DNA of 64,000 bases from Solirubrobacterales bacterium (GCA_003244205.1 QHBW01000024.1:23866-87865), one strand, 5' to 3'. Positions 8,863 to 18,143 are shown, counted from the stretch's first letter. Numbers and translations: made by a program. Notes: generated from the letters alone by a model not told the origin.

Positions 8863-9879
8863 ATGGACAGCGAGCGCTTGCGCGCCGAGCTGCAGCGCGC
8901 CGGCGAGCCCGGCTACCGCGTCGATCAGGTGTGGCGCTGGGCCGCAGCCGGAGCCCCCAGCTACGCTGCGATGACAAATCTTCCAAGCAGGCTGCGCGAG
9001 CTGCTCGAGGAGCGCGTGCCCTTCTCTTCGCTGGTCGTTGCCAACGAGGTGCACGCCCGCGACGGCACGGTCAAGACGCTCATGCACACCGCCGACGATC
9101 GTCCGCTCGAAGCGGTGCTGATGCGTTACGGCGACGGCCGGCGCTCGCTTTGTCTGTCGTCGCAATCGGGCTGTCCGCTGACTTGCCGCTTCTGCGCAAC
9201 CGGACAGATGCGCTTTGGTCGCAATCTCAGCTCATCGGAGATCCTCGACCAGGCCCTGCACTTCCGTCGCCAGGGCGCGGTGGACCACGCGGTGTTCATG
9301 GGAATGGGAGAGCCGCTGATGAATCTCGACGCTGTGTTGGAGGCGTGCGCGCTGCTCCCATCCCTGGGGATCTCCCAGCGCCACACGGCGATCTCGACCG
9401 TGGGCTGGCTGCCGGGGATCGAACGGCTCACCGCGTACCCAGCGCCATTGCGCCTCGCGCTCTCGCTGCACGCCGCCGATGACGACCTGCGCTCCACGCT
9501 GATGCCGGTCAACGACCGCTATGCGCTCGGCGACGTGCTCGAGGCATGCCGTCGCTGGTACGAGGCCAAGCACCGACGGGTATTCGTCGAGTACGTGATG
9601 CTCGCCGGGATCAACGACCGCTACGAGCAGGCGATCGCGCTGGCGCGACGATTGGACCCCCGCATCTTCAAGGTCAACCTGATCCCGTTCAACCCGACCG
9701 ACTCCGAGTACCGCGGCTCGAGCCGCGAGGCGATTGCCGCGTTCCGCTCGGCGCTCGAGGCCGCCGGCATTGCGGTGACGGTGAGGCTGACGCGGGGCCG
9801 CGAGATCGCGGCGGCGTGTGGTCAGCTGGCGGTCGCCGCGGACGGTGCTGCCGCGCCGGCGGCGCCAGCCCGGATGTGA
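8863..9879 (+). CDS. rlmN: 23S rRNA (adenine-C2)-methyltransferase RlmN
   Basis: Radical-SAM enzyme that methylates C2 of an adenine in the 23S rRNA peptidyl-transferase loop (and tRNA in some species). The 338-residue protein has the [4Fe-4S] motif SGCPLTCRFCATGQ near residue 105, VFMGMGEPLMN, and ISTVGWLPGI in place of the usual STvGhvP. A conserved Cys in the C-terminal segment (AAACGQL) is the mechanistic methyl-carrying Cys. The frame is open for 960 nt upstream, but the family start is ATG 8863, preceded by AGGGGC. It is the only plus-strand gene in the first 33 kb and is convergent with scpB. Confidence 0.95.
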   Translation: MDSERLRAELQRAGEPGYRVDQVWRWAAAGAPSYAAMTNLPSRLRELLEERVPFSSLVVANEVHARDGTVKTLMHTADDRPLEAVLMRYGDGRRSLCLSSQSGCPLTCRFCATGQMRFGRNLSSSEILDQALHFRRQGAVDHAVFMGMGEPLMNLDAVLEACALLPSLGISQRHTAISTVGWLPGIERLTAYPAPLRLALSLHAADDDLRSTLMPVNDRYALGDVLEACRRWYEAKHRRVFVEYVMLAGINDRYEQAIALARRLDPRIFKVNLIPFNPTDSEYRGSSREAIAAFRSALEAAGIAVTVRLTRGREIAAACGQLAVAADGAAAPAAPARM

Positions 9880-9970
9880 TGCCCCTGGCGTCCGGCCCCC
9901 AGACGCGTAGGGCGACAGATCGGCCCCCCCTGCCGTTCGGCGGGCGGCACGACGACCACCGAACTTGAGC
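9880..9970. other. Intergenic gap between convergent rlmN and scpB
   Basis: 91 nt between two converging stop codons. Small GC-rich inverted repeats are present (for example TGCCG and CGGCA around 9931-9951) but there is no U-tract on either strand, so no convincing intrinsic terminator can be named. Confidence 0.4.
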
Positions 9971-10615
9971 TCACCCCACCACGCGCTCAGCCCGCGCCTC
10001 GCCGGCCCGCAACAGACGCTCGCGCAGTTCGCCGGCCTCCCCGGGGGTCGGGTCGAACTCCTCCACCTCGGGCAACTCCTCCAGCTTGCGCAGTCCGAAC
10101 AGCTTGAGGAACAGTGGCGTCGTGCGATAGAGAACGGCGCCAAAGCTCGACCGGCCGGCCTCCTCGATCACGCCGCGCTCGAGCAGCGTCGCCGTCGCCG
10201 AGTCGGCGCTGACACCACGAATGCGCGCCATCTCCGGTCGCGACACCGGCTGCAGATAGGCGACGATCGCCAGCGTCTCGGCCTGAGCCGGCGACAGCGG
10301 CGGGGTGCGCGGCTTAGCCAGCAGCCGGAGGGCCGCGGCTTCGCTCTCGGGTGCCGACGCCAGCAGGAAGCCGCCCGCGAGCTCGCGCAGCACTACGCCG
10401 CGGCGTCCGGGTGCAAGCGACGCCGCGAGCGCCGCCAGTGCGGCTGCCACCTGCTGTTCTGAGGCCTCGGTGGCGTCCGCGAGCTCCTCCACGGTGAGGG
10501 GCCCCGCCATCAGGAAGAGCAGCGACTCGACCTCGCGCTCGAGCGCGCCCTGCTCGCCAGTGCGCGGCTCGAGCTCGTCGGGCGCAGCGCTCGAGAGGAC
10601 CCGCGGATCGCTCAC
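9971..10615 (-). CDS. scpB: Segregation and condensation protein B
   Basis: ScpB is the winged-helix partner of the SMC-ScpA condensin that compacts and segregates chromosomes. The 214-residue protein contains tandem winged-helix domains: ALEREVESLLFLMAGPLTVEELA at the N-terminus, and ETLAIVAYLQPVSRPEMARIRGV with DSATATLLERGVIEE in the middle. These match the ScpB consensus, as does the C-terminal FLKLFGLRKLEELPEV. Its start overlaps the scpA stop by 4 nt. It ends 91 nt from the convergent rlmN stop. Confidence 0.95.
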   Translation of the reverse strand: MSDPRVLSSAAPDELEPRTGEQGALEREVESLLFLMAGPLTVEELADATEASEQQVAAALAALAASLAPGRRGVVLRELAGGFLLASAPESEAAALRLLAKPRTPPLSPAQAETLAIVAYLQPVSRPEMARIRGVSADSATATLLERGVIEEAGRSSFGAVLYRTTPLFLKLFGLRKLEELPEVEEFDPTPGEAGELRERLLRAGEARAERVVG

Positions 10616-11403
10616 GCGGCGGCACCTCGAGCCTCGGAGTCCGCGGCCTGGGAGCCCCCAGCTCCGTCCGCGACGCGCTCTGCGGCCACCACCTCAATCG
10701 GGCCGAAGCACTCCTGCTGGTGCCAGGTCGCCTCGCCCTGCTTGTAGAGCTCGAGCAGCGCGAACAGCGTCACCGCCACCGTGACACGGTCCGCGCCGGC
10801 GACCGCCTCCTCGAAGCCGAAGCGCCCGCGGCGCAGCAACGCGCGCAGGTGACCGAGCCGGTCGGCGAGCGACACGCGCGTCCCCACGAGGTGGCGCAGC
10901 TCGATCGCCGGCGGTTGGAGCAGGAGCTCGCCGAGAGCCCGAGTGAGCCGGCTGGACTCGTACACCGCGACCGCGCTCTGTAGACGCGCGCGACGCAGCT
11001 CCGGGGGTACGGGCGCCGAGCGGAAGCGGTAGCCGCGCTCGCGCACCAAGCGCTCGGCGAGGTGTCGCGCGGCGCCGCGGTAGCGCTGGCTCTCCAGCAG
11101 CCGTGACAGCAGCTGCTCGGCAGCGTCGGAGGCGTCGAGCTCGCCGAGCAGCTCCTCGATCTCGGCGCGCGGAAGCATCAGCCGCGACTTGAGCTCGAGC
11201 ACGGCCGCGATCAGCACGAGGAATTCCGTCGCCGGCTCCAGCTCGAGCTCCCCCCGCGCTTCGAGATGGTCGAGGTAGGCGAGCACGACCTGAGCGAGAT
11301 CGACCTCGAGCAGGTCGATCTCCTCGCGCAGGACGAGCGTCAGCAGCAGGTCGAATGGACCGGCGAAGACGTCGAGATCGAGCTCGAGCTCGGCTACCTG
11401 CAT
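10612..11403 (-). CDS. scpA: Segregation and condensation protein A (kleisin)
   Basis: Kleisin subunit that bridges the SMC heads. The 263-residue protein begins ELDLDVFAGPFDLLLTLV with EIDLLEVDLAQVVLAYLDHL, the N-terminal helical SMC-neck-binding region. LIAAVLELKSRLMLP is the family signature, and a C-terminal winged-helix segment includes VAVTLFALLELYKQGEA. It lies 13 nt after trpS and overlaps scpB, so trpS-scpA-scpB are probably co-transcribed. Confidence 0.95.
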   Translation of the reverse strand: MQVAELELDLDVFAGPFDLLLTLVLREEIDLLEVDLAQVVLAYLDHLEARGELELEPATEFLVLIAAVLELKSRLMLPRAEIEELLGELDASDAAEQLLSRLLESQRYRGAARHLAERLVRERGYRFRSAPVPPELRRARLQSAVAVYESSRLTRALGELLLQPPAIELRHLVGTRVSLADRLGHLRALLRRGRFGFEEAVAGADRVTVAVTLFALLELYKQGEATWHQQECFGPIEVVAAERVADGAGGSQAADSEARGAAA

Positions 11404-11416
11404 CTACCGCTCCACG

Positions 11417-12406
11417 CTAGCGCGGTGACCCGACGCCCATGCGCTCGCGAACGTCCGTGAGCGTCTCGGCCGCGATCGCTCGCGCCTTCGCGGCCCCAGC
11501 AGCCAGCGTTGCCTCCAGCCGCGCCTCGTCGTCTCGCAGGGCGCGATAGCGCTCTTGCACGGGCGAGAGCCGCGCGATCACCGCATCGGCGGTCGCCTGC
11601 TTGAGGTCGCCATACCCGCGTGCCCCGGCGAGCTCGCGCTCGACCTCGCCGGGCTCGATCTCGCGGACGGCGGCGAGGATCTCGATCAGGTTGCTCACGC
11701 CGGGCTTCTCGGGCCCGCGGACGATCTCAGTGCCCGAGTCGGTCACGGCACGACGGAACTTGCGCTCGATCGCCTCGGCGTCGTCGAGCACGTGGAGCGT
11801 GCCCTGCTCGCCGGCGCCGGTCGTCGACATCTTGCGTTCTGGCTCCTGCAGGTCGCGCACGCGCGCGGCGACCTGCGGGACACGCAGCGCGGGCACCACC
11901 AGCGTCTCGCCGAAGCGCGCGTTGAAGCGCTCGGCGACGTCGCGCATCAGCTCGACGTGCTCGCGCTGGTCCTCTCCTACCGGCACTTCCTCGGCCCGAT
12001 AGGCGAGCACGTCGGCAGCTTGCAGGACGGGGTAAAGGAAGAGCCCCGCGGATGCGAGCTCACGCTGGCCGCCGGACTTGTCGCGAAACTGGTGCATGCG
12101 GTTGAGCTCGCCGAACGCCGAGACCGCGGTCAAGAGCCAGCACAGCTCGGTGTGCTCGGCGACGTCGGACTGGCGGAAGAGGATGCAGCGTGCGGGATCG
12201 AGCCCGGCGGCGATCAGCAGCGCAGTCGTGTCGTGTACCCGCGCGCGCAGCTCCGCGGGGTCGTAGGGCCGCGTGGTCGCGTGGAGGTCGACGATGCAGT
12301 AGATCGCCTCGCCGCGGTCCTGACCCGCCACGTACTGGACGATCGCCCCGAGATAGTTGCCGAGGTGCTTGCGCCCGGTCGGCTGGATGCCGGAGAAGAT
12401 CCGCAT
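11417..12406 (-). CDS. trpS: Tryptophanyl-tRNA synthetase
   Basis: Class I aminoacyl-tRNA synthetase charging tRNA-Trp. The 329-residue protein has FSGIQPTGRKHLGNYLGA at the N-terminus (HxGN form of the HIGH motif, residues 14-17), DLHA, HMQFRDK-like text and KMSTTGAGEQG near residue 195. The last replaces KMSKS by KMSTT, a substitution I regard as common in actinobacterial TrpS. ATG at 12406, 41 nt after gcvPB. I see no T-box or leader peptide before it, so it probably depends on upstream transcription. Confidence 0.95.
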   Translation of the reverse strand: MRIFSGIQPTGRKHLGNYLGAIVQYVAGQDRGEAIYCIVDLHATTRPYDPAELRARVHDTTALLIAAGLDPARCILFRQSDVAEHTELCWLLTAVSAFGELNRMHQFRDKSGGQRELASAGLFLYPVLQAADVLAYRAEEVPVGEDQREHVELMRDVAERFNARFGETLVVPALRVPQVAARVRDLQEPERKMSTTGAGEQGTLHVLDDAEAIERKFRRAVTDSGTEIVRGPEKPGVSNLIEILAAVREIEPGEVERELAGARGYGDLKQATADAVIARLSPVQERYRALRDDEARLEATLAAGAAKARAIAAETLTDVRERMGVGSPR

Positions 12407-12447
12407 CGCAACGCCGGCAGGCTATCCCGCCGCCCGCGGTCGAGATC

Positions 12448-13998
12448 TCACAGAGGCTGGCGGGTGACGGGTTGCTTGGCCGCTCGCGCCTCGTCGAGGC
12501 GCCGCACCGGTGTGCTGTAGGGCGCGTTGCGGGCGATCTCGGGATCCTCGCGCGCCTCGTTGAGGATCTCAGCGATCGCGTCGGCGAACGCGTCGAGCGT
12601 CTCGCGCGTCTCGGTCTCGGTGGGCTCGACGAGCAAGGCCTCTTCCACGAGCAGCGGGAAGTAGACCGTCGGAGGATGAAAGCCAAAATCGAGCAGCCGC
12701 TTGGCGAGGTCGAGCGTGCGGATCTTGAGGTCGCGCTTCATCGGCGCGCCGGAGAGCACGAACTCGTGCATGCAGATGCGATCGTAGGCGAGCGGGAGGT
12801 ACTGCGACACGCCAGCGCGCCGCAGCCGCGCGAGCAGGTAGTTGGCGTTGAGCACCGAGCTCTCCGCGACGTCGCGCAGGCCGTCGGCGCCGAGCGAGCA
12901 GATGTAGGCGTAGGAGCGCACGAAGACGCCGTAGTTGCCCTGGAAGCCGCGCAGGCGCCCGATCGACTTCGGCCTGTCGTAGTCGAGGTCATAGGGCGTC
13001 TGCGAGCCGCCGACGCGATCCCCGTTGGCGGCGGAGCCGGCGATCGCATGTCCTTCGCGGCGGACTACCAGCGGTCGCGGGAGGAAGGGCTCGATCCGCT
13101 CGGACACCGCGATCGGGCCGCTCCCCGGGCCGCCTCCACCGTGGGGCTGGGTGAAGGACTTGTGGAGATTGAAGTGGACGATGTCGAAACCCATGTCCCC
13201 CGGCCTGCTGACGCCCATCATCGGATTTAGGTTCGCGCCGTCGTAGTAGAGCGTGGCGCCGACGGCGTGGACGACGCGGGCGATCTCGACGATGTTGGAG
13301 TCAAACAGCCCCAGCGTGTTGGGATTGGTGAGCATCAGGCAAGCGACGCTCTCGTCGGCCTTGGCGCGCAGGTCGTCGACGTCGACGCCACCATCGGACG
13401 CCGTGCCGACCTTGACGACCTGGTAGCCCGCCATCGTGACGGTCGCTGGATTGGTGCCGTGAGCGGTGTCGGGGGTGAGCACCTTCGTGCGCTCCTCGCC
13501 GCGGTCTCGATGGTAGGCGCGGGTCAGCAGGACGCCCGCGAGCTCGCCGTGGGAGCCCGCCGACGGTTGCAGCGAGACATGCGGGAGCCCAGCGATCTCG
13601 GCCAGCGCTCCCTGTAGGCGCCACATCAGCTCGAGCGCACCCTGGGCGCGGGCGGGCATCTGCGCCGGGTGCAGCCGCGCGTTGCCGGGGAGCGCAGCCA
13701 CGCGCTCATGCAGCTTGGGGTTGTGCTTCATCGTGCACGAGCCCAGCGGATAGAAGCCGCTGTCGAGGTCGAAGTTGCGCTGCGAGAGGCGGTTGTAATG
13801 GCGGACGATCTCGGGCTCTGAGATCTCGGGGAGGCGGGGCGGATCGACGCGTCGCAGCGTCGGCGGGATCAGCTCGTCCAGCGGACGCTCGGGCACGTCG
13901 AGCGCCGGGAGGACCGCCGCACGGCGTCCGCTGCGCGACTTCTCGAAGACGGTTCGGGCGCGGTCGCGCTGCTGGGGCGTCTCGGTCGTGACGCTCAC
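12448..13998 (-). CDS. gcvPB: Glycine dehydrogenase (decarboxylating), subunit 2 (P protein beta)
   Basis: PLP-bearing half of the split P-protein of the glycine cleavage system. The 516-residue protein carries FYPLGSCTMKHNPK near residue 80, LQPSAGSHGELAG, DTAHGTNPATV, YYDGANLNPMMG and HFNLHKSFTQPHGGGGPGSGP, whose Lys binds PLP. The start overlaps the gcvPA stop by 4 nt, so the two subunits are made together. The two-gene form is usual in Gram-positives outside the high-GC orders that have a fused GcvP. Confidence 0.96.
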   Translation of the reverse strand: MSVTTETPQQRDRARTVFEKSRSGRRAAVLPALDVPERPLDELIPPTLRRVDPPRLPEISEPEIVRHYNRLSQRNFDLDSGFYPLGSCTMKHNPKLHERVAALPGNARLHPAQMPARAQGALELMWRLQGALAEIAGLPHVSLQPSAGSHGELAGVLLTRAYHRDRGEERTKVLTPDTAHGTNPATVTMAGYQVVKVGTASDGGVDVDDLRAKADESVACLMLTNPNTLGLFDSNIVEIARVVHAVGATLYYDGANLNPMMGVSRPGDMGFDIVHFNLHKSFTQPHGGGGPGSGPIAVSERIEPFLPRPLVVRREGHAIAGSAANGDRVGGSQTPYDLDYDRPKSIGRLRGFQGNYGVFVRSYAYICSLGADGLRDVAESSVLNANYLLARLRRAGVSQYLPLAYDRICMHEFVLSGAPMKRDLKIRTLDLAKRLLDFGFHPPTVYFPLLVEEALLVEPTETETRETLDAFADAIAEILNEAREDPEIARNAPYSTPVRRLDEARAAKQPVTRQPL

Positions 13999-15371
13999 GC
14001 GCGGACCTCGACGACGTCGCGCTCGGCGGCGACCGCCGCTCCGAGCACGTCCACGAGACGATCGATGTCTGCGCGCGAGCGCTGCTCGGTGATCGCGACC
14101 AGCAAACCGTCGGCGAGCTCGGGGTCGTCGCGCGCCAGCGCGTAGCCGGGGTTGACCCCTTCGCGCGCGCAGCGCTCGATCACCCCGTGCACCGGAGCCC
14201 CGAGCCGGATGGCGAACTCGCGCACGACGGGACGGTCGTGCAGCGTGCTGACGCCGGGCAGCGCCGCGAGCGCGTCGCGGGCGTAGGCGGTGCGCTGGAT
14301 CAGCAGCTCCCCGAGCTCGACGATCCCGCGGCGCCCCAGCCAGGCGAGGTAGATCACGCCGGCGAGCGCGTTGAGAGCCTGGGAGGTGCAGATGTTCGAT
14401 GTCGCCCGTTCGCGCCGGATGTGCTGCTCGCGCGTCTGCAGAGTGAGGACGAAGCCACGACGGCCGTCGGCGTCGACGGTCTCTCCGGCGATCCGCCCCG
14501 GCATCTGGCGCAGGTGCTCCTCGCTGGCGGCAAAGAAGCCGAACGACGGTCCCCCGAAGTCGAGCCGGTTGCCCAGCGTCTGGCCCTCACCGACGGCGAC
14601 GTCGACGCCGCACGCGCCGGGCGGCGCGAGTACGCCGAGCGAGAGCGGATCGCAGGCACAGACCACGAGCGCTCCGTGATCGTGGGCCGCCGCGGCCAGC
14701 GCGGCGACGTCTTCGACCGCGCCGAGGAAGTTCGGCTGCTGGAGAAAGACGGCGCCCACGTCGTCGGCGAGCGCCGCCGCCAGCGCGTCGAGATCGGTCG
14801 CGCCGTCGCGCAGCGCAACATCCTCGACGGTCGTACCGTAGCCCGTCGAAAGCGTCTGCAGCGTCTCGCGGCTGTGGGGGTGAACGCCACGCGAGGCGAG
14901 CATCCGCGTTCGGCCGTTGGCGAGCTTCGCCAGATAGGCGGCGGCGCCGACGGCGCTCGGGCCTTCATAGACCGAGGCGTTGGAGACCGGCAGCGCGGTC
15001 AGCTCGCAGATCGCCGTCTGGTACTCGAACATCACCTGCAGGCCGCCCTGGGACACCTCGGGCTGATAAGGCGTGTAGGGCGTGAGAAACTCCGAGCGCT
15101 GGAGAATCGAGTCGATCAAGGCGGGGACGTAGTGGTCGTACATACCGGCGCCGAGGAAGGAGATCTCGCGCTCGGTCGAGACGTTGCGCTCGGCCAGCTC
15201 ACGCAGGTGCTCGTAGACCTCCTGCTCGGGGCGCCCCTGGGGCAGGTCGAGCCCGCCGCGGAGCAGCAGCTCGCGCGGGATGTCGGCGAAGAGCTCCTCG
15301 ATCGACGCCACGCCGATCTCCTCCAGCATCGCGCGGCGGTCGTCCTCGGTGGCAGAGGTGTAACGGCTCAC
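13995..15371 (-). CDS. gcvPA: Glycine dehydrogenase (decarboxylating), subunit 1 (P protein alpha)
   Basis: Other half of the split P-protein. The 458 residues show RYTSATEDDRRAMLEEIG at the N-terminus, FLGAGMYDHYVPALIDSIL, FLTPYTPYQPEVSQGGLQ, YEGPSAVGAAAYLA and GQTLGNRLDFGGPSFGFF, all family features. It lacks the PLP lysine, as expected. GTG start at 15371, 29 nt after gcvH. Order gcvT-gcvH-gcvPA-gcvPB gives a complete glycine cleavage module except the shared lipoamide dehydrogenase. Confidence 0.96.
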   Translation of the reverse strand: MSRYTSATEDDRRAMLEEIGVASIEELFADIPRELLLRGGLDLPQGRPEQEVYEHLRELAERNVSTEREISFLGAGMYDHYVPALIDSILQRSEFLTPYTPYQPEVSQGGLQVMFEYQTAICELTALPVSNASVYEGPSAVGAAAYLAKLANGRTRMLASRGVHPHSRETLQTLSTGYGTTVEDVALRDGATDLDALAAALADDVGAVFLQQPNFLGAVEDVAALAAAAHDHGALVVCACDPLSLGVLAPPGACGVDVAVGEGQTLGNRLDFGGPSFGFFAASEEHLRQMPGRIAGETVDADGRRGFVLTLQTREQHIRRERATSNICTSQALNALAGVIYLAWLGRRGIVELGELLIQRTAYARDALAALPGVSTLHDRPVVREFAIRLGAPVHGVIERCAREGVNPGYALARDDPELADGLLVAITEQRSRADIDRLVDVLGAAVAAERDVVEVRA

Positions 15372-15400
15372 GGCTGCTGTGAGCGTAGTGGGTGACCGGC

Positions 15401-15790
15401 TCAGCCAGCGAGCGTGGCCTGATAGGCGTCGGCGTCGAGCAGGTCGTCCAGCTCGGCTGGATCCGACAGCCTGACGCGGACCAGCCAGCCACCGCCGTAG
15501 GGGTCCTCATTGATCGCCTCCGGCGTCTCCGCCAGCGCCTCGTTTACTTCGACGATCTCGCCCGACAGGGGCGAGATCACGTCCGAGACGGCCTTGACCG
15601 ATTCGACTTCGGCGTAGGGCTCGTCCTTGCTCACCGCGGTGCCCACCGCCGGGGGATCGAAGAAAACCACCTCACCGAGGGCGTCCTGTGCGTACCAGGT
15701 GATCCCGAAGGTGGCCGACTCGCCGTCGATGCGGGCCCAGTCGTGCTCGGCGTGATAGCGCAGGTCGTCGGGATAGCTGGGGTCGGCCAT
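15401..15790 (-). CDS. gcvH: Glycine cleavage system H protein
   Basis: Lipoyl carrier that shuttles the aminomethyl group between P, T and L proteins. The 129-residue protein has the lipoylation signature VESVKAVSDVISPLSGEIVE, whose Lys (about residue 70) is the lipoate attachment site, and FGITWYAQDALGEVVFF upstream. A GGAG ribosome site lies 5 nt before ATG 15790. It sits 41 nt after gcvT. Confidence 0.96.
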   Translation of the reverse strand: MADPSYPDDLRYHAEHDWARIDGESATFGITWYAQDALGEVVFFDPPAVGTAVSKDEPYAEVESVKAVSDVISPLSGEIVEVNEALAETPEAINEDPYGGGWLVRVRLSDPAELDDLLDADAYQATLAG

Positions 15791-15831
15791 GGGGCTCCTC
15801 GGTCGCGCGCAGTCTAGGGCCCAGCTGCGGA

Positions 15832-16929
15832 TCAGCGCTCTGAGCGCCGATAGAGCGGGCGCGCGCGGATCACGGCATCACGTAGACGCCCGCGCACGTC
15901 GATCTGCAGCGCGGTCCCCTCGGCGGCACGCTCGGCGGGAACATAGGCCATTCCGATCCCGATCCCCAGCGACGGCGACAGCGATCCACTCGTGACCTCT
16001 CCCCCGCCGACCACGGGGTTGCCCTGACGAGCGATCCCGGGACCCTCGATCGCGAACGCCACGAGACGCTCGCGCGGGCCGCGTTCGCGCACCGCGGCCA
16101 CTGCCTCGGCACCAACGAAGCCGGTTTGCTCCTTGCAGCACCAGCCCAGACCCGCCTCGATCGGCCCGCGGCTCTCCATCAGGTCGTTGCCGTAGAGGTG
16201 AAAGCACGCCTCGAGCCGGAGCGTGTCGCGCGCAGCAAGCCCAGCCGGCGTCGCCCCGGCGGCGACGACAGCATCCCAGAGCGCAGGCGCCTGCGCCGGC
16301 GCGACGAGCAGCTCGAGTCCGTCCTCGCCGGTGTAGCCGGTGCCGCAGGCGAGGACGTCGATCCCTTGCAGTGCGATCTCGGCGCAGCGCATGCGCGCTG
16401 GCAGCGGCGCGCCGGCACCCAGCGGCTCGAGCAGAGAACGCGCAGCCGGACCCTGGACGGCGAGCATCGCGTAGTCCTCGAGCGCGTCGCGCAGCTCGAC
16501 GTCCCAGCTCCCGGCGGCGGCGTGCTCGCGCAGCCAAGCGATGTCGCGGCTGTGGTTTGAGGCGTTGGTGACCGTCAGCAGGCGCTCGGCTCCGAGCCGG
16601 TAGGTGAAGAGATCGTCGAGCACGCCACCGTCGTGGCGGCAGAGCACGCTGTACTGCGCTGCGCCCCGCCCGATCGCGTCGACGTCGTTGGAGAGCATGT
16701 GCTGCAGAAAGGGGCCGGCGTCGGCCCCCAGCGTCTCGATCTCCCCCATGTGCGAGACGTCGAAGACGCCGGCGTGCTCGCGCACGGCGAGGTGCTCGCC
16801 GCGGATGCCGCTCGGATACTGGACCGGCATCTCCCAGCCCGCGAAGTCAACGAGCTTCGCCCGCGCGGCGACATGACGATCGTGCAGCGGGGTGCGCTTG
16901 GAGACAGGCGCCGCAGCGGGGTCAGCCAT
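15832..16929 (-). CDS. gcvT: Glycine cleavage system T protein (aminomethyltransferase)
   Basis: Transfers the methylene group to tetrahydrofolate and releases ammonia. The 365 residues show VDFAGWEMPVQYPSGI, FDVSHMGEIE, a catalytic Asp in SNDVDAIGRGAAQYS (about residue 90), GYTGEDGLELL and LGWCCKEQTGFVGAEA. ATG at 16929 lies only 27 nt after the ftsZ stop, leaving no room for a glycine riboswitch. Transcription therefore probably reads through from ftsZ. Confidence 0.96.
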   Translation of the reverse strand: MADPAAAPVSKRTPLHDRHVAARAKLVDFAGWEMPVQYPSGIRGEHLAVREHAGVFDVSHMGEIETLGADAGPFLQHMLSNDVDAIGRGAAQYSVLCRHDGGVLDDLFTYRLGAERLLTVTNASNHSRDIAWLREHAAAGSWDVELRDALEDYAMLAVQGPAARSLLEPLGAGAPLPARMRCAEIALQGIDVLACGTGYTGEDGLELLVAPAQAPALWDAVVAAGATPAGLAARDTLRLEACFHLYGNDLMESRGPIEAGLGWCCKEQTGFVGAEAVAAVRERGPRERLVAFAIEGPGIARQGNPVVGGGEVTSGSLSPSLGIGIGMAYVPAERAAEGTALQIDVRGRLRDAVIRARPLYRRSER

Positions 16930-16956
16930 GCGGCGGCGAGGCTACAGCAGGCGCGA

Positions 16957-18042
16957 TCAGCGGTTGCGCAGGAACGGCGGGATGTCGATCTCGTCCTCGC
17001 GGATCTCCAGCGACGTGCGCTGACGATCGTCGAGACGGACCTGACGTTCCTGGGGGCGCTCTCGCAGCGTCTCGCGTGTGCGCCGCGGGCTGGGGCGCTC
17101 GTGGTGGAAGCCGGTGGCGATCACCGTGACGCGAACTTCGTCCTGGAGAGTCTCGTCGATCACGGCCCCAAAGATGATGTTGGCGTTGGCGTCGGCGGAC
17201 TCGTGCACGATCTCGGCCGCCTCGTTGACCTCGAAGAGCCCGAGATCGTGGGCGCCGGTGATGTTGAGCAGGATGCCGGTGGCGCCCTCGATCGAGTCTT
17301 CAAGCAGCGGCGAGGAGATCGCCGCGCGCGCCGCCTCGACCGCGCGATTCTCAGCGCTTGCGGCGCCGATCCCCATCAGCGCGGTGCCGGCATTCTGCAT
17401 CACTGTGCGAACATCGGCGAAGTCGAGATTGATCAAACCGGGGATCGTGATCAGGTCTGTGATCCCCTGCACGCCCTGGCGCAGGACGTTGTCGGCCTCC
17501 TTGAAGGCGTCCATCAGGCTCGTGCGGCGCTCGACGATTGCCAGCAGCCGATCGTTGGGGATCGTGATCAGCGTGTCGACGTTGTCGCGCAGCTTCGCGA
17601 TCCCGTCCTCGGCCTGGCGCGAGCGCTGGGCGCCCTCGAAGTCGAACGGGCGGGTGACGACGCCGACGGTGAGCGCGCCGATCTCGTTCTTGGCGATCTC
17701 GGCGATCACCGGCGCCGCACCGGTGCCGGTCCCACCTCCTTCGCCGGCCGTGACAAAGACCATGTCGGCGCCCTTGAGCGCCTCCTTGATGTCGTCACGA
17801 GACTCGGCTGCAGCACCCTGTCCGCGCTCAGGGTTGGCTCCCGCGCCGAGGCCCTTGGTGAGCTCCTGGCCGATCGGCAGCCGAATATCGGCTTCGGTCA
17901 TCTGCAGCGCCTGGGTGTCGGTGTTGGCGGCGATGAACTCCACGCCGCGCAGGCCGGCATCGACCATCCGCGAGACGGCGTTGGTGCCGCCGCCGCCGAC
18001 GCCGACGACCTTGATGACCGCGAGGTAGCTACCGCTCTCCAT
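16957..18042 (-). CDS. ftsZ: Cell division GTPase FtsZ
   Basis: Tubulin homologue forming the division ring. The 361-residue protein has [13 protein letters not shown] near the start, [10 protein letters not shown], the tubulin signature [12 protein letters not shown] (near residue 100), T7-loop NLDFADV, a short linker rich in Arg/Glu/Gln and the conserved C-terminal peptide [11 protein letters not shown] that binds SepF and other partners. I chose ATG 18042; an in-frame ATG at 18072 would add ten residues. No ftsA is present, as expected for Actinobacteria, and sepF, yggT and divIVA, which usually follow, are absent. Confidence 0.97.
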   Translation of the reverse strand: MESGSYLAVIKVVGVGGGGTNAVSRMVDAGLRGVEFIAANTDTQALQMTEADIRLPIGQELTKGLGAGANPERGQGAAAESRDDIKEALKGADMVFVTAGEGGGTGTGAAPVIAEIAKNEIGALTVGVVTRPFDFEGAQRSRQAEDGIAKLRDNVDTLITIPNDRLLAIVERRTSLMDAFKEADNVLRQGVQGITDLITIPGLINLDFADVRTVMQNAGTALMGIGAASAENRAVEAARAAISSPLLEDSIEGATGILLNITGAHDLGLFEVNEAAEIVHESADANANIIFGAVIDETLQDEVRVTVIATGFHHERPSPRRTRETLRERPQERQVRLDDRQRTSLEIREDEIDIPPFLRNR

Positions 18043-18075
18043 GTGGTGTGTGTCCGACCCTTGAGTTAGCATTGA

Positions 18076-18101
18076 GGTTTTCGGAGCTGCAGATGAAAAC
18101 C
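18076..18101 (-). promoter_or_regulatory. Inverted repeat in the ftsZ 5' untranslated region
   Basis: GGTTTTC (18076-18082) and GAAAACC (18095-18101) form a perfect 7-bp inverted repeat with a 12-nt loop, between the ftsZ promoter and start codon. It could be an mRNA hairpin or an operator. Confidence 0.4.
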
Positions 18102-18113
18102 CTGGAAACGGGC

Positions 18114-18143
18114 AGCCTAGTGACGTCGGAGCGCCAGTGTCAA
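18114..18143 (-). promoter_or_regulatory. Promoter of ftsZ
   Basis: On the minus strand a perfect TTGACA (18138-18143) and TAGGCT (18114-18119) are separated by 18 nt. Transcription would begin near 18107, giving an untranslated leader of about 65 nt before ATG 18042. It sits in the 236-nt ftsQ-ftsZ gap, the largest gap within the dcw genes, and would give ftsZ and gcv genes expression independent of the mur genes. Confidence 0.6.

Noticed and set aside
16930..16956. Possible glycine riboswitch before gcvT
   Set aside because: Only 27 nt separate ftsZ and gcvT.
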